In this document: piece after piece, positions 35,560 to 48,200 of the stretch
How the letters are laid out: every line of letters begins with the position of its first letter
Numbering within the stretch: the first letter of the stretch is position 1
Assembly: GCA_036768485.1 (NCBI GenBank)
Contig: JAVLUZ010000150.1
Span: 1,812,164-1,876,163, forward strand
From: Mermis nigrescens
Lineage: Eukaryota > Nematoda > Enoplea > Mermithida > Mermithidae
Length of the DNA: 64,000 nucleotides
Reading direction: 5' to 3'
Program-made: the position numbers and the translations under genes
Notes under the pieces: model-generated
The model's database searches: none
What the model was told of the DNA's origin: nothing
The model's input: only the letters and a program-made list of their open reading frames with translations

Positions 35560-36520
35560 GTTTTGTCAGCTAACTGCGACCGAAGAACTGGCCGTATGTT
35601 ACGCTAAAGAACGTGGCCTCCTTTTGCCTGATCAGAATCTCCAGCAACAGCAGCAGCGACAACAACATCAATGATTTCTTGGAACATACAACTACACAGG
35701 CATTGATCCAGCTGCAACCGAAACCATAGACCATCTTGGAACAACGTACAATGGTTTTAGGTGCTCCAAGTGCAAAAAATTTCTATGCGATCATCAATGA
35801 CGAGATTAAAGGTGGCGGCAGAATCAGCCAAGGACATATTTGCCAGTGTCTCAGCTGATGCGAAATCCCACACAAAGTTGCCAGTGCGAACTTCACTGGC
35901 TATAACGTATTGCTGCTCAGAGGACATGTTGTTGTGTCAAACCAAACAATTGCTGGTGAACATCGTGGCTCAAAGTGGAACACTGGTCGAATGGCTCTAC
36001 TATTTGCGAGAAGTTTGTCAAAGAGCATTCAATAGACACAACAAATGGGCCACATCATGCAAATTGACGAGTTTAATGCGTGGACGCCGGAAGCACAATC
36101 GTGGACGTCTTCTGTGAGGGAATGTTGCATCACCGGCTCGTCAGAATTATGGAAATAGAGTCGTTGGACCATGGATTTTCAGCATGGTTTGGAAATGTCC
36201 AGACGGGTCCCTGAAAATTCGCATGGTTCATGATCTTCGACGTAATGAGCTGATGCTGCGAGCAGTCATTTAATGGTCTGACTTCAACTACGTGCATGGG
36301 ACTGTCAACCATCAAGAAAATTTTGTTATCACCGGTGTCAATACACAGCGGATCGAATCAAACTGGGGCCACGTAAAGACAGCTTTTGCGGAAAATGCGT
36401 GGAACATCATTGACCTTGCTACCCGGACATTTGGCTGAATATTGGTGGAAAAAAGTTCATCCGGAAACGCCTTTCAATGACTTCATTGAAGGAATCGTTC
36501 AACAGTTTCCTATTTTGTGA
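35560..36520 (+). pseudogene. Merlin (IS1595-type) transposase, multiply frameshifted
   Basis: Pieces in different frames line up with the family from N to C terminus: an N-terminal piece with AVCYAKERGLLLPDQN (about 35580-35640); a middle piece with MRGRRKHNRGR corresponding to the first catalytic Asp segment (about 36070-36115); HGTVNHQENFV and NTQRIESNWGHVK near the last acidic residue (about 36290-36380); and LPGHLAEYWWKKVHPETPF near the end (about 36425-36480). At least three frame changes and stops break it, so no active enzyme can be made. Terminal repeats are well kept compared with the coding part. Confidence 0.85.
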
Positions 36521-36799
36521 TTTATCGTAAATTTCATATTGTACATGTGACTTGCAGCACGCTTGTAAAACAAAAATAAAAAAATTAAAACAACAATCAT
36601 AAAAAACATATAAAATAGATAAGCTCTACTGCGACACAAAACATAGTATAGGACTGCATTACAAAAACATGATTTCATAAGTGGCGACATACGACTACAG
36701 CGGTGGCGCATTTTTCCAAAAGTGGCGACGTACTACTACTGCGGTGGCGCATTTTTTAGAAGGCGGCGATATATTACAATAATACCCACTAGCCCCGAC

Positions 36800-37300
36800 T
36801 CCGACCCAGATCATTTTCACCTCGGTCATAAATGAGGCCCTAATTGATCAATACTCGTATCCAACCTTCGGCGAGCATCAACATGGTATTTTGATACCGT
36901 TGATTCAATAGATAAAAATGTAATCCTTTAAAATGTGTAAGAAAATTGGTAACTGTTAATGTTCCGTGTTGCAGAGGCTTCTTTAAATCCAATTCTGTTA
37001 TTAGCTAATCCCCAAGTCCTAAACAAAAAAACCTAAATACATAAGGTACCCTTTTTGACAATATTTTCGGTCGGAAAAAATTATTAGCACTTTAAAATCC
37101 AAAATAAGGTACCCGTCCTATTACGTGCGTGCAAAAGGCACAAGCTATTATAAAAATTGTTGCCAGAACCGAACTAAATTCCGGAGAATAGGCTAACGCG
37201 CAAGACTAGCAAATTTTTTGTTGCAACAGCCTCAAAATTCTAAATTCGGATTAGCCAAATTACGACGTGTAAGATCGAAAGGCACGTAAAACGCAGCCTA
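36800..37300. other. intergenic sequence, nothing recognised
   Basis: No ORF with protein-like composition; no family member recognised. Confidence 0.35.
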
Positions 37301-37311
37301 CATATTTCTAA

Positions 37312-37467
37312 CAGGCACATAGCTCTGGGGAGGGGGTCCAGACCACCCAAAAATTCGAGAAAAAAGACTTTGAAGACGTTATTTTGCACTATTTTTGGCC
37401 ATTTCGAATTTAGTCCTCCCAAAATTGGTTTTGGTCCCCCAAAATAGGACGGCCAGCTATGTGCCTG
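37312..37467 (+). mobile_element. family C hAT MITE, 156 bp
   Basis: Starts caggcacatagct and ends agctatgtgcctg. Flanks atttctaa and acttctaa match at 7 of 8. Confidence 0.88.
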
Positions 37468-37998
37468 ACTTCTAAGCTACCGTATTATTACTACGTTTCG
37501 GCAACGTAAGAAACTCATTTTTGATCGAGAATTTTATGCCTCTTGAAATGATTTCCACTAGGGATGTTCCGGTTCCAGGTTTTTCAAAAAAATCGGTTCC
37601 GGTTCTTGGAAAACAAGAATTTCGGTTCCGGTTCTTGCTTAAGTTGGAACCGTCGGTTCCGGTTCCGGTTCTTCAACTAGAGAACCGTCGGTTCCGGTTC
37701 TCGGTTCCTGTGTTAAAGTATGTACGCTCTTGATAGCTTGACTTCACCGGAACATGTGAAGATGTAATCGAAAGATAAATTATTCAGGAAGTCGTTTCTA
37801 TCTGGCAACTGCACGTTCAAATAAGTTTTACGTCTAGTTGACAAGTTACTTATAAATCACTGATCTATGTGTTTCTTAATTGGAGACTTGTACGAAATCG
37901 AAATGCTTAATTCATGACGAAGATCTGCTGCAATAGTGAAAAGAGAAGTCGAAGAATTTGCCGATTCTCGAGTTTATAGCTAAGCAGTATCTTGCAGC

Positions 37999-39055
37999 CA
38001 GTGGCGGATCTAGGATTTTCCTAAGGGGGCAGTATCCCAACTTTTCCAAAAACAGTCGAAAACAGGTCAAAAAATTTGCTCTTAACGCGCGAAACGGCGT
38101 TTTTTTTCGTCGTTTTACAATGTATACTTTTACATTATATCACCTTTGACGCAATGATTTTTCTTAAAATTTTAAAATTTTCGACAATTTTGTGCTAAAA
38201 ATCACTAAAATTCTTTGACTTTATCAGAATTCTGGCGCGAAGCAGTTTTTTTGTACAAGGTCCGTTTGACATGTACAAGGATGATCCCAAAAGTCTTTGT
38301 ACATTGTGTACACACAAAGTTTTGGGTACTATAATATGATACAGTAGCGATTTTAGTGTGGTAAAACAGAGTTGTTCGACTTTTGGTAGTGTATTTCAGC
38401 TAATTTATGGGTCTCTAAGGGCAAAAATCACTAAGAATCGTCTTAAAACGGCACGAATCGCCTATAAATTTGACATTTTTTTTCGAAATGCAGTTTCTGC
38501 CAATATAAAGATAAATAGAGCACACTGTTAGTCATTTCGACGCGAATCGCCGTAAATTTCTGCGAATTTTAAACCTTTTTAGTAATTTTTGTCTCTCCAA
38601 AAATCTTCGTACATGTATAAAGACGGTCCCGAAAAGTCTTTGCACATCGGGAAAAATCTTTGCCGAAGAAGACAAGAAAACCGTGGCGCGAAGCGCCGAA
38701 AATTTTGTGAGATTAAGACGGATAGAGGTCAAGAAGCATAATTTACAGCTTGATCTAATGTATTTATAGCATTTGATGCGAAACATCGAAATTTTTAATT
38801 GAAAATAGAAGAAAACTATGCAAAAATAGCTGTTTCTGCTGCTAAAATTGTTTTGAAACCAACATGAACAGAAAATGGCTTCCAGGTGGCCAAGAAAGTA
38901 AATAAATGTCAATAGGTATATCATCCGGCGCGTAGCGCCGAAAAAATTGAGACATTGAGGGCCAAACAATAATTGCAAATCGTATATCCATTCTTTATCT
39001 CGCCAAATATTATTGGCAAATGGGGGGCGGACCCCGCCCCTTAGATTCGCCTCTG
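37999..39055 (+). mobile_element. family A hAT MITE, middle layer of the nest (perfect 8-bp TSD)
   Basis: Starts cagtggcggatctagg and ends agattcgcctctg, flanked by cttgcagc on both sides. Itself interrupted at 38243-38685. Hairpin variant ggcgcgtagcgcc near 38937. Confidence 0.93.
38243..38685. mobile_element. family P MITE, innermost layer (perfect 8-bp TSD)
   Basis: 443 bp, cagtttttttgtacaagg to gaaaaccgtg, flanked by gcgcgaag on both sides. The target was the GGCGCGAAGCGCC hairpin of the surrounding family A element. The 8-bp TSD places it among hAT-like elements. Confidence 0.92.
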
Positions 39056-39534
39056 CTTGCAGCGCCAGCTACAAGCGTTCCATCGGAACAGCTGTTCATT
39101 TGTTGCACCGGAATCATTTACGACCCTCTCAGAAACAGGCTACATGGCGGAAAAGCAGAACGACTGTTATTTTTAAAATATAATTTACCCGAAACAATAC
39201 TAAGTTTTAGTCTGTAAACTTTTGGGTAATAATAGGTTGGATTGCTGCTTCATGTCTTCACTAAATTTTATGAAGTTCGATTCTTAACTCTAATTTTAAA
39301 AAACCGATCCCTAACCGACTCCAAACAAGATCGGCTCCGGTTCTTAGAAAATCAAAAAATCGGTTCCGGTTAACCGGCACATCCCTAATTTCCACGCGAG
39401 CCCCCACAAAAATTGCGCATTTCCTCTTGTAAATCAAAAATTAAAATACCGACACGCAATCCCAAATCAGGAGAATGTCAATTAATTCGAAAAAAAGTTT
39501 TATTATGAAAAAAACTCAATTGAAGGATAAGAAA

Positions 39535-39737
39535 CATAGGTGGGCAGCACCGAAATTCTGGCGGGGGTGCAAGATTTGTCAAAGGTCAAAAAATAGAGGA
39601 TAGCGAAAAAAACACATTTTTTCTAGGTTTCTCATCGAGCACTATCCATTAGCATAAAAAAATTGAGAAAAAACAAAAACAATTTCCGAAAATTAAATTC
39701 CGGAGGTGCATAATGCATATCCTCACACCCACGCGTG
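39535..39737 (+). mobile_element. family B MITE (perfect 8-bp TSD)
   Basis: Starts cataggtgggcagc and ends cacacccacgcgtg, flanked by ataagaaa on both sides. Confidence 0.9.
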
Positions 39738-39819
39738 ATAAGAAACACCTACCGTGAGCTTGCGAAACGTAGAGAAACGTACCTACCTACATATCATCCA
39801 TTCTTCGGCCGCTTTTCGA

Positions 39820-40175
39820 CAGGCACGTAGCTGGCCGACACCAATTTTGGGGGACTAAGCCCAAAAAAACCAAAAATAGAACAAAATGGCGTTTACAAAG
39901 TCGTATTTTTCCGGTTTTTTCTGAATTTTGAGGGGGTCCGGACCACACCTGGGACCCCCACCCAGAATTAGATTTTTGAAAATTTGTTCTGTTTTTTCGC
40001 AATTTTTCGATGCCAATGGATAGTGATCGATGAGAAACGTTAAAAAATGGAGTTTTCTACCATGCCACCACTTTTAAGGCCATTTTTTGACCTTTGAAAA
40101 ATCTTGCACCCCGAGAATTTTGGTGCTGTCCAAGTATGGTCGGGACCTCCCCTTTCCCCCAGAGCTACGTGCTTG
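39820..40175 (+). mobile_element. family C hAT MITE with nested family B (perfect 8-bp TSD)
   Basis: Starts caggcacgtagct and ends agctacgtgcttg, flanked by cttttcga on both sides. Split at 39944. Confidence 0.92.
39944..40138 (-). mobile_element. family B MITE nested in family C
   Basis: Starts cacacctggg and ends gtccaagtatg. Flanks gtccggac and gtcgggac match at 7 of 8. Internally shortened. Confidence 0.88.
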
Positions 40176-40179
40176 CTTT

Positions 40180-40575
40180 TCGATATTGAAGCTGTTATGG
40201 ACCCATTAAACCATCTAGAATTCCGCACTTATGTTCAAGATTTATTTTCCGTAAGCAAACATTCGAATCCGCTGAAGTTTTAACGACATAATTAAGCGAT
40301 TTAAAATAACATCTAATCGATTAAAATTTAAAGTCTGCCTCACGAAACCTTGAGCACGGACCGTAATTCTATAGTCGATGTAAATCGACTACAAAGCCAG
40401 TTTAAACTGAAACAACAAGAACAATACGGCGCATAGCAATCGATAAGCGAATGAATTTTTACTGCGCAAAAGTATAATACCGTAAGCTACCTAGAAACCA
40501 TATTTGTAGCTGCTCGTTAGATCGCTGAAAATTGATTTCCAAGCACAAGGCTTCGTGGAATAGGCTATAAAACCT
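40180..40575. other. intergenic sequence, nothing recognised
   Basis: No supported feature on either strand. Confidence 0.35.
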
Positions 40576-40583
40576 AGACTAGG

Positions 40584-40832
40584 CATAGGTGGGCGGCACC
40601 AAAGTTCTGGGGGCTGCAAGATTTTTTCAAGGATCAAAAAAAGGCTCTAAAATGATATGGCGAGGAACACACCATTACTTAACGTTCCTCATCGAGCACC
40701 ATCCATTGACATCAAAAAATCGCAAAATAACAAGAAAAATTTACAAAAATTGAATTATGGGGGTGGGGGGGTATTTTGGTTTTTGGGGAGGGGTTGCATA
40801 CTCCCCTCAAATCCCCCCACGCCCAGGTACGG
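40584..40832 (+). mobile_element. family B MITE
   Basis: Starts cataggtgggcggcacc and ends ccccacgcccaggta. TSD decayed. Confidence 0.75.
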
Positions 40833-40839
40833 TAAATAG

Positions 40840-41490
40840 CGCATAGAAATCGTATCCAAGCACAGATGACAACTAGCGGAAAAGCTCTTAGCCGACTGCT
40901 ACAGAAACTAATGAAAAGTCTAAAATGCTTTATTCGGATAAGCACGAGTAACAGGTTTATCGACTACATTTCACGAGCAACAACGGTCGAATCGAATGCG
41001 ATGAATCAAAGTGAAAATTTGCAATATACGAGGCGAAGTAACAAGGCGGAGAAGGACAGATGAATTTCCTAAAATAATATAAAGCGCGTAAGCTGATATA
41101 TTTTAAAATATTCGCAATCATAATATATTTCAAAGCCGAATGTCTTAGAACGTAACAATGGTTCACACGAATTATAATGATCAACTAAATTTCCAGGTAG
41201 TCAATCACCAAGAAGATCGAATTCCGCGACGCGACTCCGCATATTCTAATTGCACTTAAAATATCAGCTCATTGCGCCCTCCAAATTCAACTGAATAGTT
41301 TCATTTTTCGATAATTTTGCCATACAATCAATTTTCGATTGTAGGTTTTGACACCAGAACTACATAAATTCATACGCAGAATAGAAAAGAATAATTATAA
41401 GATTCGCTTCTAAGCGATCAGACAGGAAACAATTTGCGGGATTCGATAGCTTTAATGACGTTCTTTTCCAAAACGAGACTAATTAGCACC
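40840..41490. other. AT-rich sequence, nothing recognised
   Basis: Lies downstream of the zinc-finger gene. No coding exon or family repeat recognised. Confidence 0.35.
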
Positions 41491-41499
41491 ATACACGAA

Positions 41500-41850
41500 C
41501 AGCATGGGAATTCTGGAGGGGGAGGAGGATTCAAGCCAAAAAGTGTTTAAAAAGTGCCGTTTTCGGACTAAAAAACGTCCGTACACGTCAAAAACACTGT
41601 TTTGCACGTTTCAGACAAAGCTCGTTCTTTCTAGAACATAAAAACGCAAAAAAATAAATTAAAAAAACTGAGTAAATCGAACAAAATATGGTCATAAAAA
41701 TGTGCGTATGGCGCGAAGCGCCAAAAGTCGAGATTTTTGAGCCAAAAATGGGCTAAAAATACCTTAGCAAGGCAAATCGATAATTCTGCGGGTGGTGGTG
41801 GGGGGGGGTCGCTGCCATTTTGTGGGGGTCAAACCTCTCCTAAAAACACG
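41500..41850 (-). repeat. dispersed repeat, family I, inverted
   Basis: Ends in a ggtggtgggggggg block near 41790-41815. Carries hairpin ggcgcgaagcgcc at 41710-41722. A short related piece is at 42661-42730. Confidence 0.55.
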
Positions 41851-41981
41851 TACGATAGAGATTCGCATTAACGACGCGCGCCAATTAGTGACGCGAGGAA
41901 TGCTTAATTTGGTCTCAAAAATTAGAAACAACACGTAAACAATCATTAAACGGACGCGTTCGAGACCCGACTTAAAAAAGG

Positions 41982-41990
41982 CTTTTAATT
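41982..41990 (-). terminator. possible poly(A) signal of the ZC3H7-like gene
   Basis: ATTAAA on the minus strand, about 90 bases beyond the stop codon at 42075. Confidence 0.4.
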
Positions 41991-42074
41991 CTCCAAAGTA
42001 AACATCGAGATAAAACGTAAGATAAAGCGCCGCGAAGTAGGTTTTTACGGAAAATTACAATACGACAAACTTGG

Positions 42075-42207
42075 TTATAAAGCGTCACGTTTGGCTTGGC
42101 GCCAAGCCACCCGCTTGTTCCATTCGCACAATTCTTCGTAAGAGTGGGCGTAAGGGCAATAATTTTTGGCAACGGCCGAGTATGGACACGAACGGTCCGC
42201 TTCGTGC
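42075..42207 (-). CDS. ZC3H7: ZC3H7-like exon, last CCCH finger and stop
   Basis: Acceptor cactgttttag, then HEADRSCPY and YCPYAHSYEELCEWNKR, ending RDAL and TAA. It enters in phase 2. The finger spacing after the first cysteine (C-x9-C-x3-H) is longer than the usual x5. Confidence 0.8.
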
Positions 42208-45200
42208 CTAAAACAGTGTTTACAAAGTTCAATTTAGCGTTTCGAGCGTATTTTTGAATAGGTTTGTTTAGTGAGCGGTAAGAAATCTAAACAAAAAAAA
42301 ACTGAAACGTTTTACATTCACGGTCGAAACAAATTATGAAACTCAAGGAGAAAAAATAGTCGAAATTCCACACGCAAAGTTCCGACAGCTTACTTACGTA
42401 ACGCTAATCACCGTCACGACTGTAACTTTTAGAAAATGCAAATCTTGCGATTAATGCCCGCCTTATTTCATCCGAACATCGGCTAGCCCGTAATCAGTTG
42501 TGGATTCAAAATATTTGTGAGGGCGGAGCGTAGTTCATTTCTAGTATGCGGCAAACATTTTTCCGGATGTGCAAGAACCGACTTTGTACACGCGTAAAAA
42601 TTTATCGCGTACATAAGCGCTTTTTGTCAGAATTAGTACTAAGTTAAAACCCCGAGCAAGCATGCGCAGTATGGGAATTCAGGGGAGGGTTGAAATTATA
42701 AAGACCTTTTTGGGACAAAAATGGTAGGTACACGCAGATTTTTTTTGTACAAGATCCGTTTGTACATGTACAAAGATGGTCCCTGAAAGTCTTAGTACAT
42801 TTTGTTCACAAATTTTTGAGTACTATAATATAGTACAGTAGCGATTTTAGTGCGGCAACAACAGAGTTGTTCGACCTTTAGTAGTGTATTTTAGCTAATT
42901 TCTGAGTTCCTGAGGGCAAAAATCACTAATAATCGTCTGGCGCCAAGCGCCTAAGCATTTGACATTTTTCCTTCCAAAAATGCAATTCCTGATATTATAA
43001 AGATATCCAACATTCGGTGTCCCACGCGGGACGCGGTAATCTATTACGTTTCGCGCATTTAACGAATCAGAATTTTGGGTGGGGTCGATTGACCACTCGT
43101 CAAAGGGGGCGAGACGAGACAGTAAATGACCGCTATTTGTAGTGAAAGAAAAAATTTTCGCCCAAAAGTCAAAGGCGAGAAAGTTCAAATTGAAGGGTTT
43201 GCGAAACCCTCCCATTAGCCGTAAAATGTGACGTTGAGGGCCGTTTTGCGTGCTTTTGACAGAGCGTAAAAGGCGGCGAAGTGCAAGGAGGCCTGTGAGC
43301 CCAAACTCGCGTCGAATCGATCAATTGCAAACGCCGATGTTGAGGGGTGACGCAATGCGTTTCGTAAGCGGCATTGTCTTCCAGCAAATCGTCGCACAAA
43401 AAACAAAACAATAAGCTCGACCCGTCTTTAATCTGCGACGATTCGAGAATTTCATAATCGGTAGTAAAAAAATCAATCAAAGAATGAGATAACGAAATCC
43501 AGGCACGTAGCTGTGGGGGAATGAAGGGTCCGGTCGGACCCCCAAAATTCAGAAAAAACCGGAAAAATATGACTTTTACGACTTATTTTGTTCTATTTTT
43601 GGGTTAGACCCGCGCAAAATTGGTGTTGCCCCCCCAAATGAGGAGGGCCAGCCACGTGCCTGACGAAATCTGAAGACGAAAACATAATCTGAGCTATAAA
43701 GCTTTCTGAAAAATCTTTGCCGGAGTTTATTCAAGCGGCGCTTTTTTGCGCTTTAAGCTTAGAACGTCGTAAGCCCGGAAACACTTTAAACTAAGAAACT
43801 CAATAATAAACAGGCACATATCTCTGGGGGAATGGGAGGGGGGATTCGGACGCCCACAAAATTCAGGAAAATCTGAGAAATATGACTTTTTAAACGTTAT
43901 TTTGTGCTATTTTTAGCTTTTTTGGGCTTAGTCCCCCAAAAATTGGCGTTGGTCCCCCAAAATAGGACAGCCAGCTACGCGCCTGTCAATAAATAAAATA
44001 AAATCCCTCTATTAGCATAACCGAAGCTAAAAAGTTAACTACATCTATTATTCGTCTTAATCGCCGCACAGATTTTAGCATATGCACAATATATGGCTAT
44101 ATAATCAGGTATGTGTAAAAGCGAAAATTGAGCAGTCCTGGATCATTTCAGGCCCATAAAACCGCCATCGCATCGAAACAAATGGTTTATCATAAAATTT
44201 TGTATTTAAAACCAAAAAGTTCGATCAGTTTTGAATCTGAAATAAAATTTAACATTTTCAACGTTAGGTTTTTCCCGAAGTCATAATTGTATCAATGTCC
44301 CCGTAAAGCGTAATGTCATTTAGCTTACTGGATAAGTTGGTGGAGGACTACGGCTCCAAAAATGAGCTTTTGAACTGTTTTGACCGTTTTGAGCACCATT
44401 CGCCTGTTTGGCGACGTTCGTCAACGGCGCGGTTACTAAATCTTCAATATTATGACCCGGTTCTGTAGAAAATAATCAAAGTTCAACGAGTAGATCGCCG
44501 AACGTGCGGCGTTCGACGTAGCGGAGCGCGGTAACTCTGTGCGAAAAACTCAGAAAAACAAAGAACAAATAAAGCGAAATAGGAACAAAAATAAAGCCCA
44601 CGAATCACCGTTTTTGGCGAATTTTAACTTAATAGAACTCCGAGGTTGATCCCTAAATCGGTCGCACTGCGACCTACGCGAATGCCCCGTATAAATCGCG
44701 CCTTCCCGCAACAACCGCCGCTGAACGAAGTTGTTTACAATTTATCGACTCATCCATAATGCCACGTAGCCCGCGAATCGGCTAATTTCTAACAATAATG
44801 TCGTAATAACTAAGCCGTCTCGACGGAAAACCCATGAATTTTTTGATAAATCAATAAAAAGGAGCGATCTAAGAAATGCCTAAATTTTTTGATCATAGCG
44901 CCTTGCCGATTAGGTAATTTTCTCTAATTGGGATGCCCCGGAATCATGATTTTCCGTCTCGCGCGCTTAATATTTCTTTAAAATTTAGATTAAACGGCGG
45001 AAACGTTCAGTTTTTTTGGCGCTTGATGCCTTTTACTAGGATATTCCTATTAAAATCTCCCGCATTTAAAGTTAACTGCTTAAATAATCCAATGCATTTA
45101 GCGCCTTAAGTATATCATCAATTTCTCCGTCTTTCACGCGTAATTTCGGAATAATCTTATAGACGACGAGATCGCGAGAATAACAAGATTGTAGAGTGCT

Positions 45201-48200
45201 TCGCGTCAATTCAATTTCTAAAACATCAGCTTTTGAAAAGGCCGCAAATCCGACTGGAAAACAGTAAGAAACGTCAACATTTTCCGGCGCTCCGCGCCAT
45301 ATTGATAAACTATTGCATTTTTATCATCATAAGACGCCATAAATTAGCTAAAGCGCACCAGTGAAGGACGAAAAACGCACTTTTAGCGGATAAAATTTAT
45401 TACCGATCGTGATATTCACAGTAGATAGTACACTAAATTTAAAGGGATACAACCATACGAGGGCAGCAAGAAAATTCTGGGGGGGTGCAAGATTTTTTTG
45501 AAGGTCGAAAAATGGCCTTAAAAATAGTGGTATGGCGATAAAAACACCATTTTTCGACGTTTCTCATCAAGCACTATCCATTGGCATCAAAAAATTGCGA
45601 AAAAACGAAAAATTTTCAAAAATCTAATTCTGGGGGGGTATTTTGATTTCTGGGGAGGGGGGTATTTTGGTATCTGGGGGTGCATACCCCCAAACCCCCC
45701 ACGCCCAGGTGTGGATACAACGTTCAAAGAGTCTTTTTAGGTATTCTATATCCTTTATCTATTTAACCGGATCCAATCTCATTCCACATCACTTCCAAGT
45801 AGCTACATGTTTTTTTATGACTAAATCCTAACCTTTTTATTATTCATATCCGACATCGAGACTGGTAAATCTAACTTAGCTAGAGCGTTTTTACGCGTTA
45901 ATGGGACCTTTCATAAAAAATAGTGGTTTTCCAACACGAGAGACGTATTTTTGAACGTTTTAAACCCCTAAAAATATGAACCTAAATCTAAACTTTAGAA
46001 TAAAAATTTGGGCATGCTTCCCAATGTGAACAAAATCCCTTGGAAAAAAGTATGCCGGTACCTATATAGATTAACGGTTAGCTTCCTAAAATAATATTTT
46101 CCATACTTTATTTTATCGGAGCATTTTAACCTTCCTAATCAAGAATGGACTAAGGTAAGATTCATTAACCAGCTTTAGTCGGAGTCTAGGAATTTTTTAA
46201 AACTGAAATAAATTCTAACGTTTCGTGAGAGTGGTTCTTTAAAATTTTTTTTGAATTCTAAGTATATCAAAATGAGTAAATGATTGTTAGGCTCGGGCTT
46301 GATTAACTTAGTATCAAATGACTCTTTCCCGTAGCCTAGATCCGAGTTTGCTTAAATATTCTTACTTTTATCTAGGAAATAAAACAAATCCGTCGAAGTA
46401 ATGAGACGATCAGATAGTAGGCGTGGGTAAATATGGATTGGTTAATTTTGAGCAATTGCGAATTTAAGAGAATGTAAAAGGTGGCCCCCGCGTCGCTTCA
46501 ACGTAGATGGCGACTCGGAAGATTAATTTTTTTTCTGGTAATCTCTGAGCATTACTGAAATTTCTGATATTTTAATCGCGCGGATAATGAGCTAGTGGAA
46601 TTTATCGACTTTCTTGACGGCCCGTAAGCAATTATTATCAGAAATACTTTTTCTGCCGACAAATCTGATTTCGTGGCGGTTGCTAAGATTTCTTAAACTA
46701 AGGCATTATTATTTCAATTGAGCTTGTACATACAGTTCTTTTGCAAAAATTCTAAAAAACCAAAAGTTTTGCGGCTACGTAGTCATTTAGTGCCGTATGA
46801 GAGAAAAGTTATTCCCGAGATAAGCCCTATTCCAGCGAATAGCTATTCTCGAAATAAAAATTATTCTCGCGATAGCCATTTCCGGGTAAAGGACGGAATA
46901 AGCTATCCCTTGAATAAGAAAATTTGGTCTTGACAGAACGCGAAATACGCAAGGAATAGCTATTCCTGGGATATATGAATTTATGCCAGGGTTAAGTTTC
47001 GATATTTCATCGGTTACGTGTACAGATCGGCCGTCCGACGCACGCTGCATACTGTAGTCACGTATTCGTTTGAAAACATACGACGCTAATACAACATTAC
47101 GCCTAGTATTTACGTACACGCGTGCACTCGTATAACGTACCGATGTATTGAAGTATTGAATTGAGTGGACACCACACGTGAGCGTGGTGAGGGAAGGTTG
47201 GGCGGTATGCACCTCCAACAGTTCGAATACTCCCCAGCATTCAATTTTTGATAATTTTTTTGTTTTTTTTTCGCAATTTTTTGATGCAAATGGATAGTGC
47301 TCGATGAGAAACGTTGAAAAATGGTTCTTTTCACCATAACACCATTTTGAGACCATTTTTTGACCTTTGAAAAATCTTGCATCCCAGACTTTTGGTGTTG
47401 CCCACCTATGGTGGACACTGCCGAATATTACCAAATAAACTTTATAATTCGATTCAATGAGGGTGCTTGCATGTTTGTACGGAAAACAAAAATGAAACAT
47501 TAGAATTGAAATGAAAAAGTTGATGATAGCTCGCGCATAGAAAAACTATTTTTCATTGCTGAATGTTGCTGTCAACTCGATTATTAGGCACGTATCTCCG
47601 AGGGAATGAGGGTTCGGACCCCCTCCTAAAATTCAAAAAACTCGGAGAAATAAGATTTTTTAAACGTTATTTTGTGCTATTTTTAGCCTTTTTGGGCTTT
47701 GTCCCCCAAAATTGGTGTTGCTTCCCGCCAAAGTAGGACGGCCAGCTAAGCGCCTGTTGATTATACAACTCCTCCCCCCGTCGGTTGACCATGACCTCGC
47801 GCATCTATGCGTTAAAAGAAAAAAACAGCTACAAGCGTAATACTCGAACAAGAGCAAACATAATCTCAAAATAAACAAGAAATCAACAAATGCTTACTAT
47901 GATTGAGCAAATAGGACCAAATAGCTTGTTCCGCGTCACTATGCGCGAAGAAACAGTCCGGCATAAGGCACACATCACCCCCGTGGACGCGCTTGCACAT
48001 CTGAATCGCGCGACGCGTGTTCAACAAATGTTTAGGCAGCGGTCTGAGCGGCGCGGCTTTATTCGGAGTCAACAGGGCCGCGATGACCCTGTTGGCGCGC
48101 CACGGATGACCGCGCGCGCACTCCACGTCTCGTCCGAAAACTACGCGCCGGTCCGCCGAGTGACACTGACCGCAAATGAAGTGCACCGGGTGAGGACAAC

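Larger units (their letters stand above)
34579..36786 (+). mobile_element. Merlin DNA transposon, degraded, with ~200-bp TIRs (perfect 9-bp TSD)
   Basis: Ends ggtattattgtagtatgtcg and its near reverse complement, flanked on both sides by cactagccc. Long inverted repeats contain three to four copies of tagtatgtcgccac. Encodes remnants of an IS1595/ISXO2-type DDE transposase, which with 8-9-bp TSDs is the mark of the Merlin superfamily. The left TIR is interrupted by a family A hAT MITE (34637-35267). Confidence 0.9.
37559..39387. mobile_element. outer hAT-like element with GGTTCC repeats (perfect 8-bp TSD)
   Basis: Ends tagggatgttccgg and ccggcacatcccta, flanked by atttccac on both sides. Both ends carry repeated ggttccggttc (37570-37710; 39310-39375 on the other strand). 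Contains family A at 37999-39055. Confidence 0.9.

Noticed and set aside
38532..38978. 148-residue minus-strand frame
   Set aside because: Lies wholly in nested MITEs P and A; similar frames recur only because the MITE recurs.
46787..47500. 237-residue minus-strand frame, the longest in the window
   Set aside because: More than a third of it is a family B MITE (47173-47410) and the rest is low-grade intronic sequence; no domain, no splice support.
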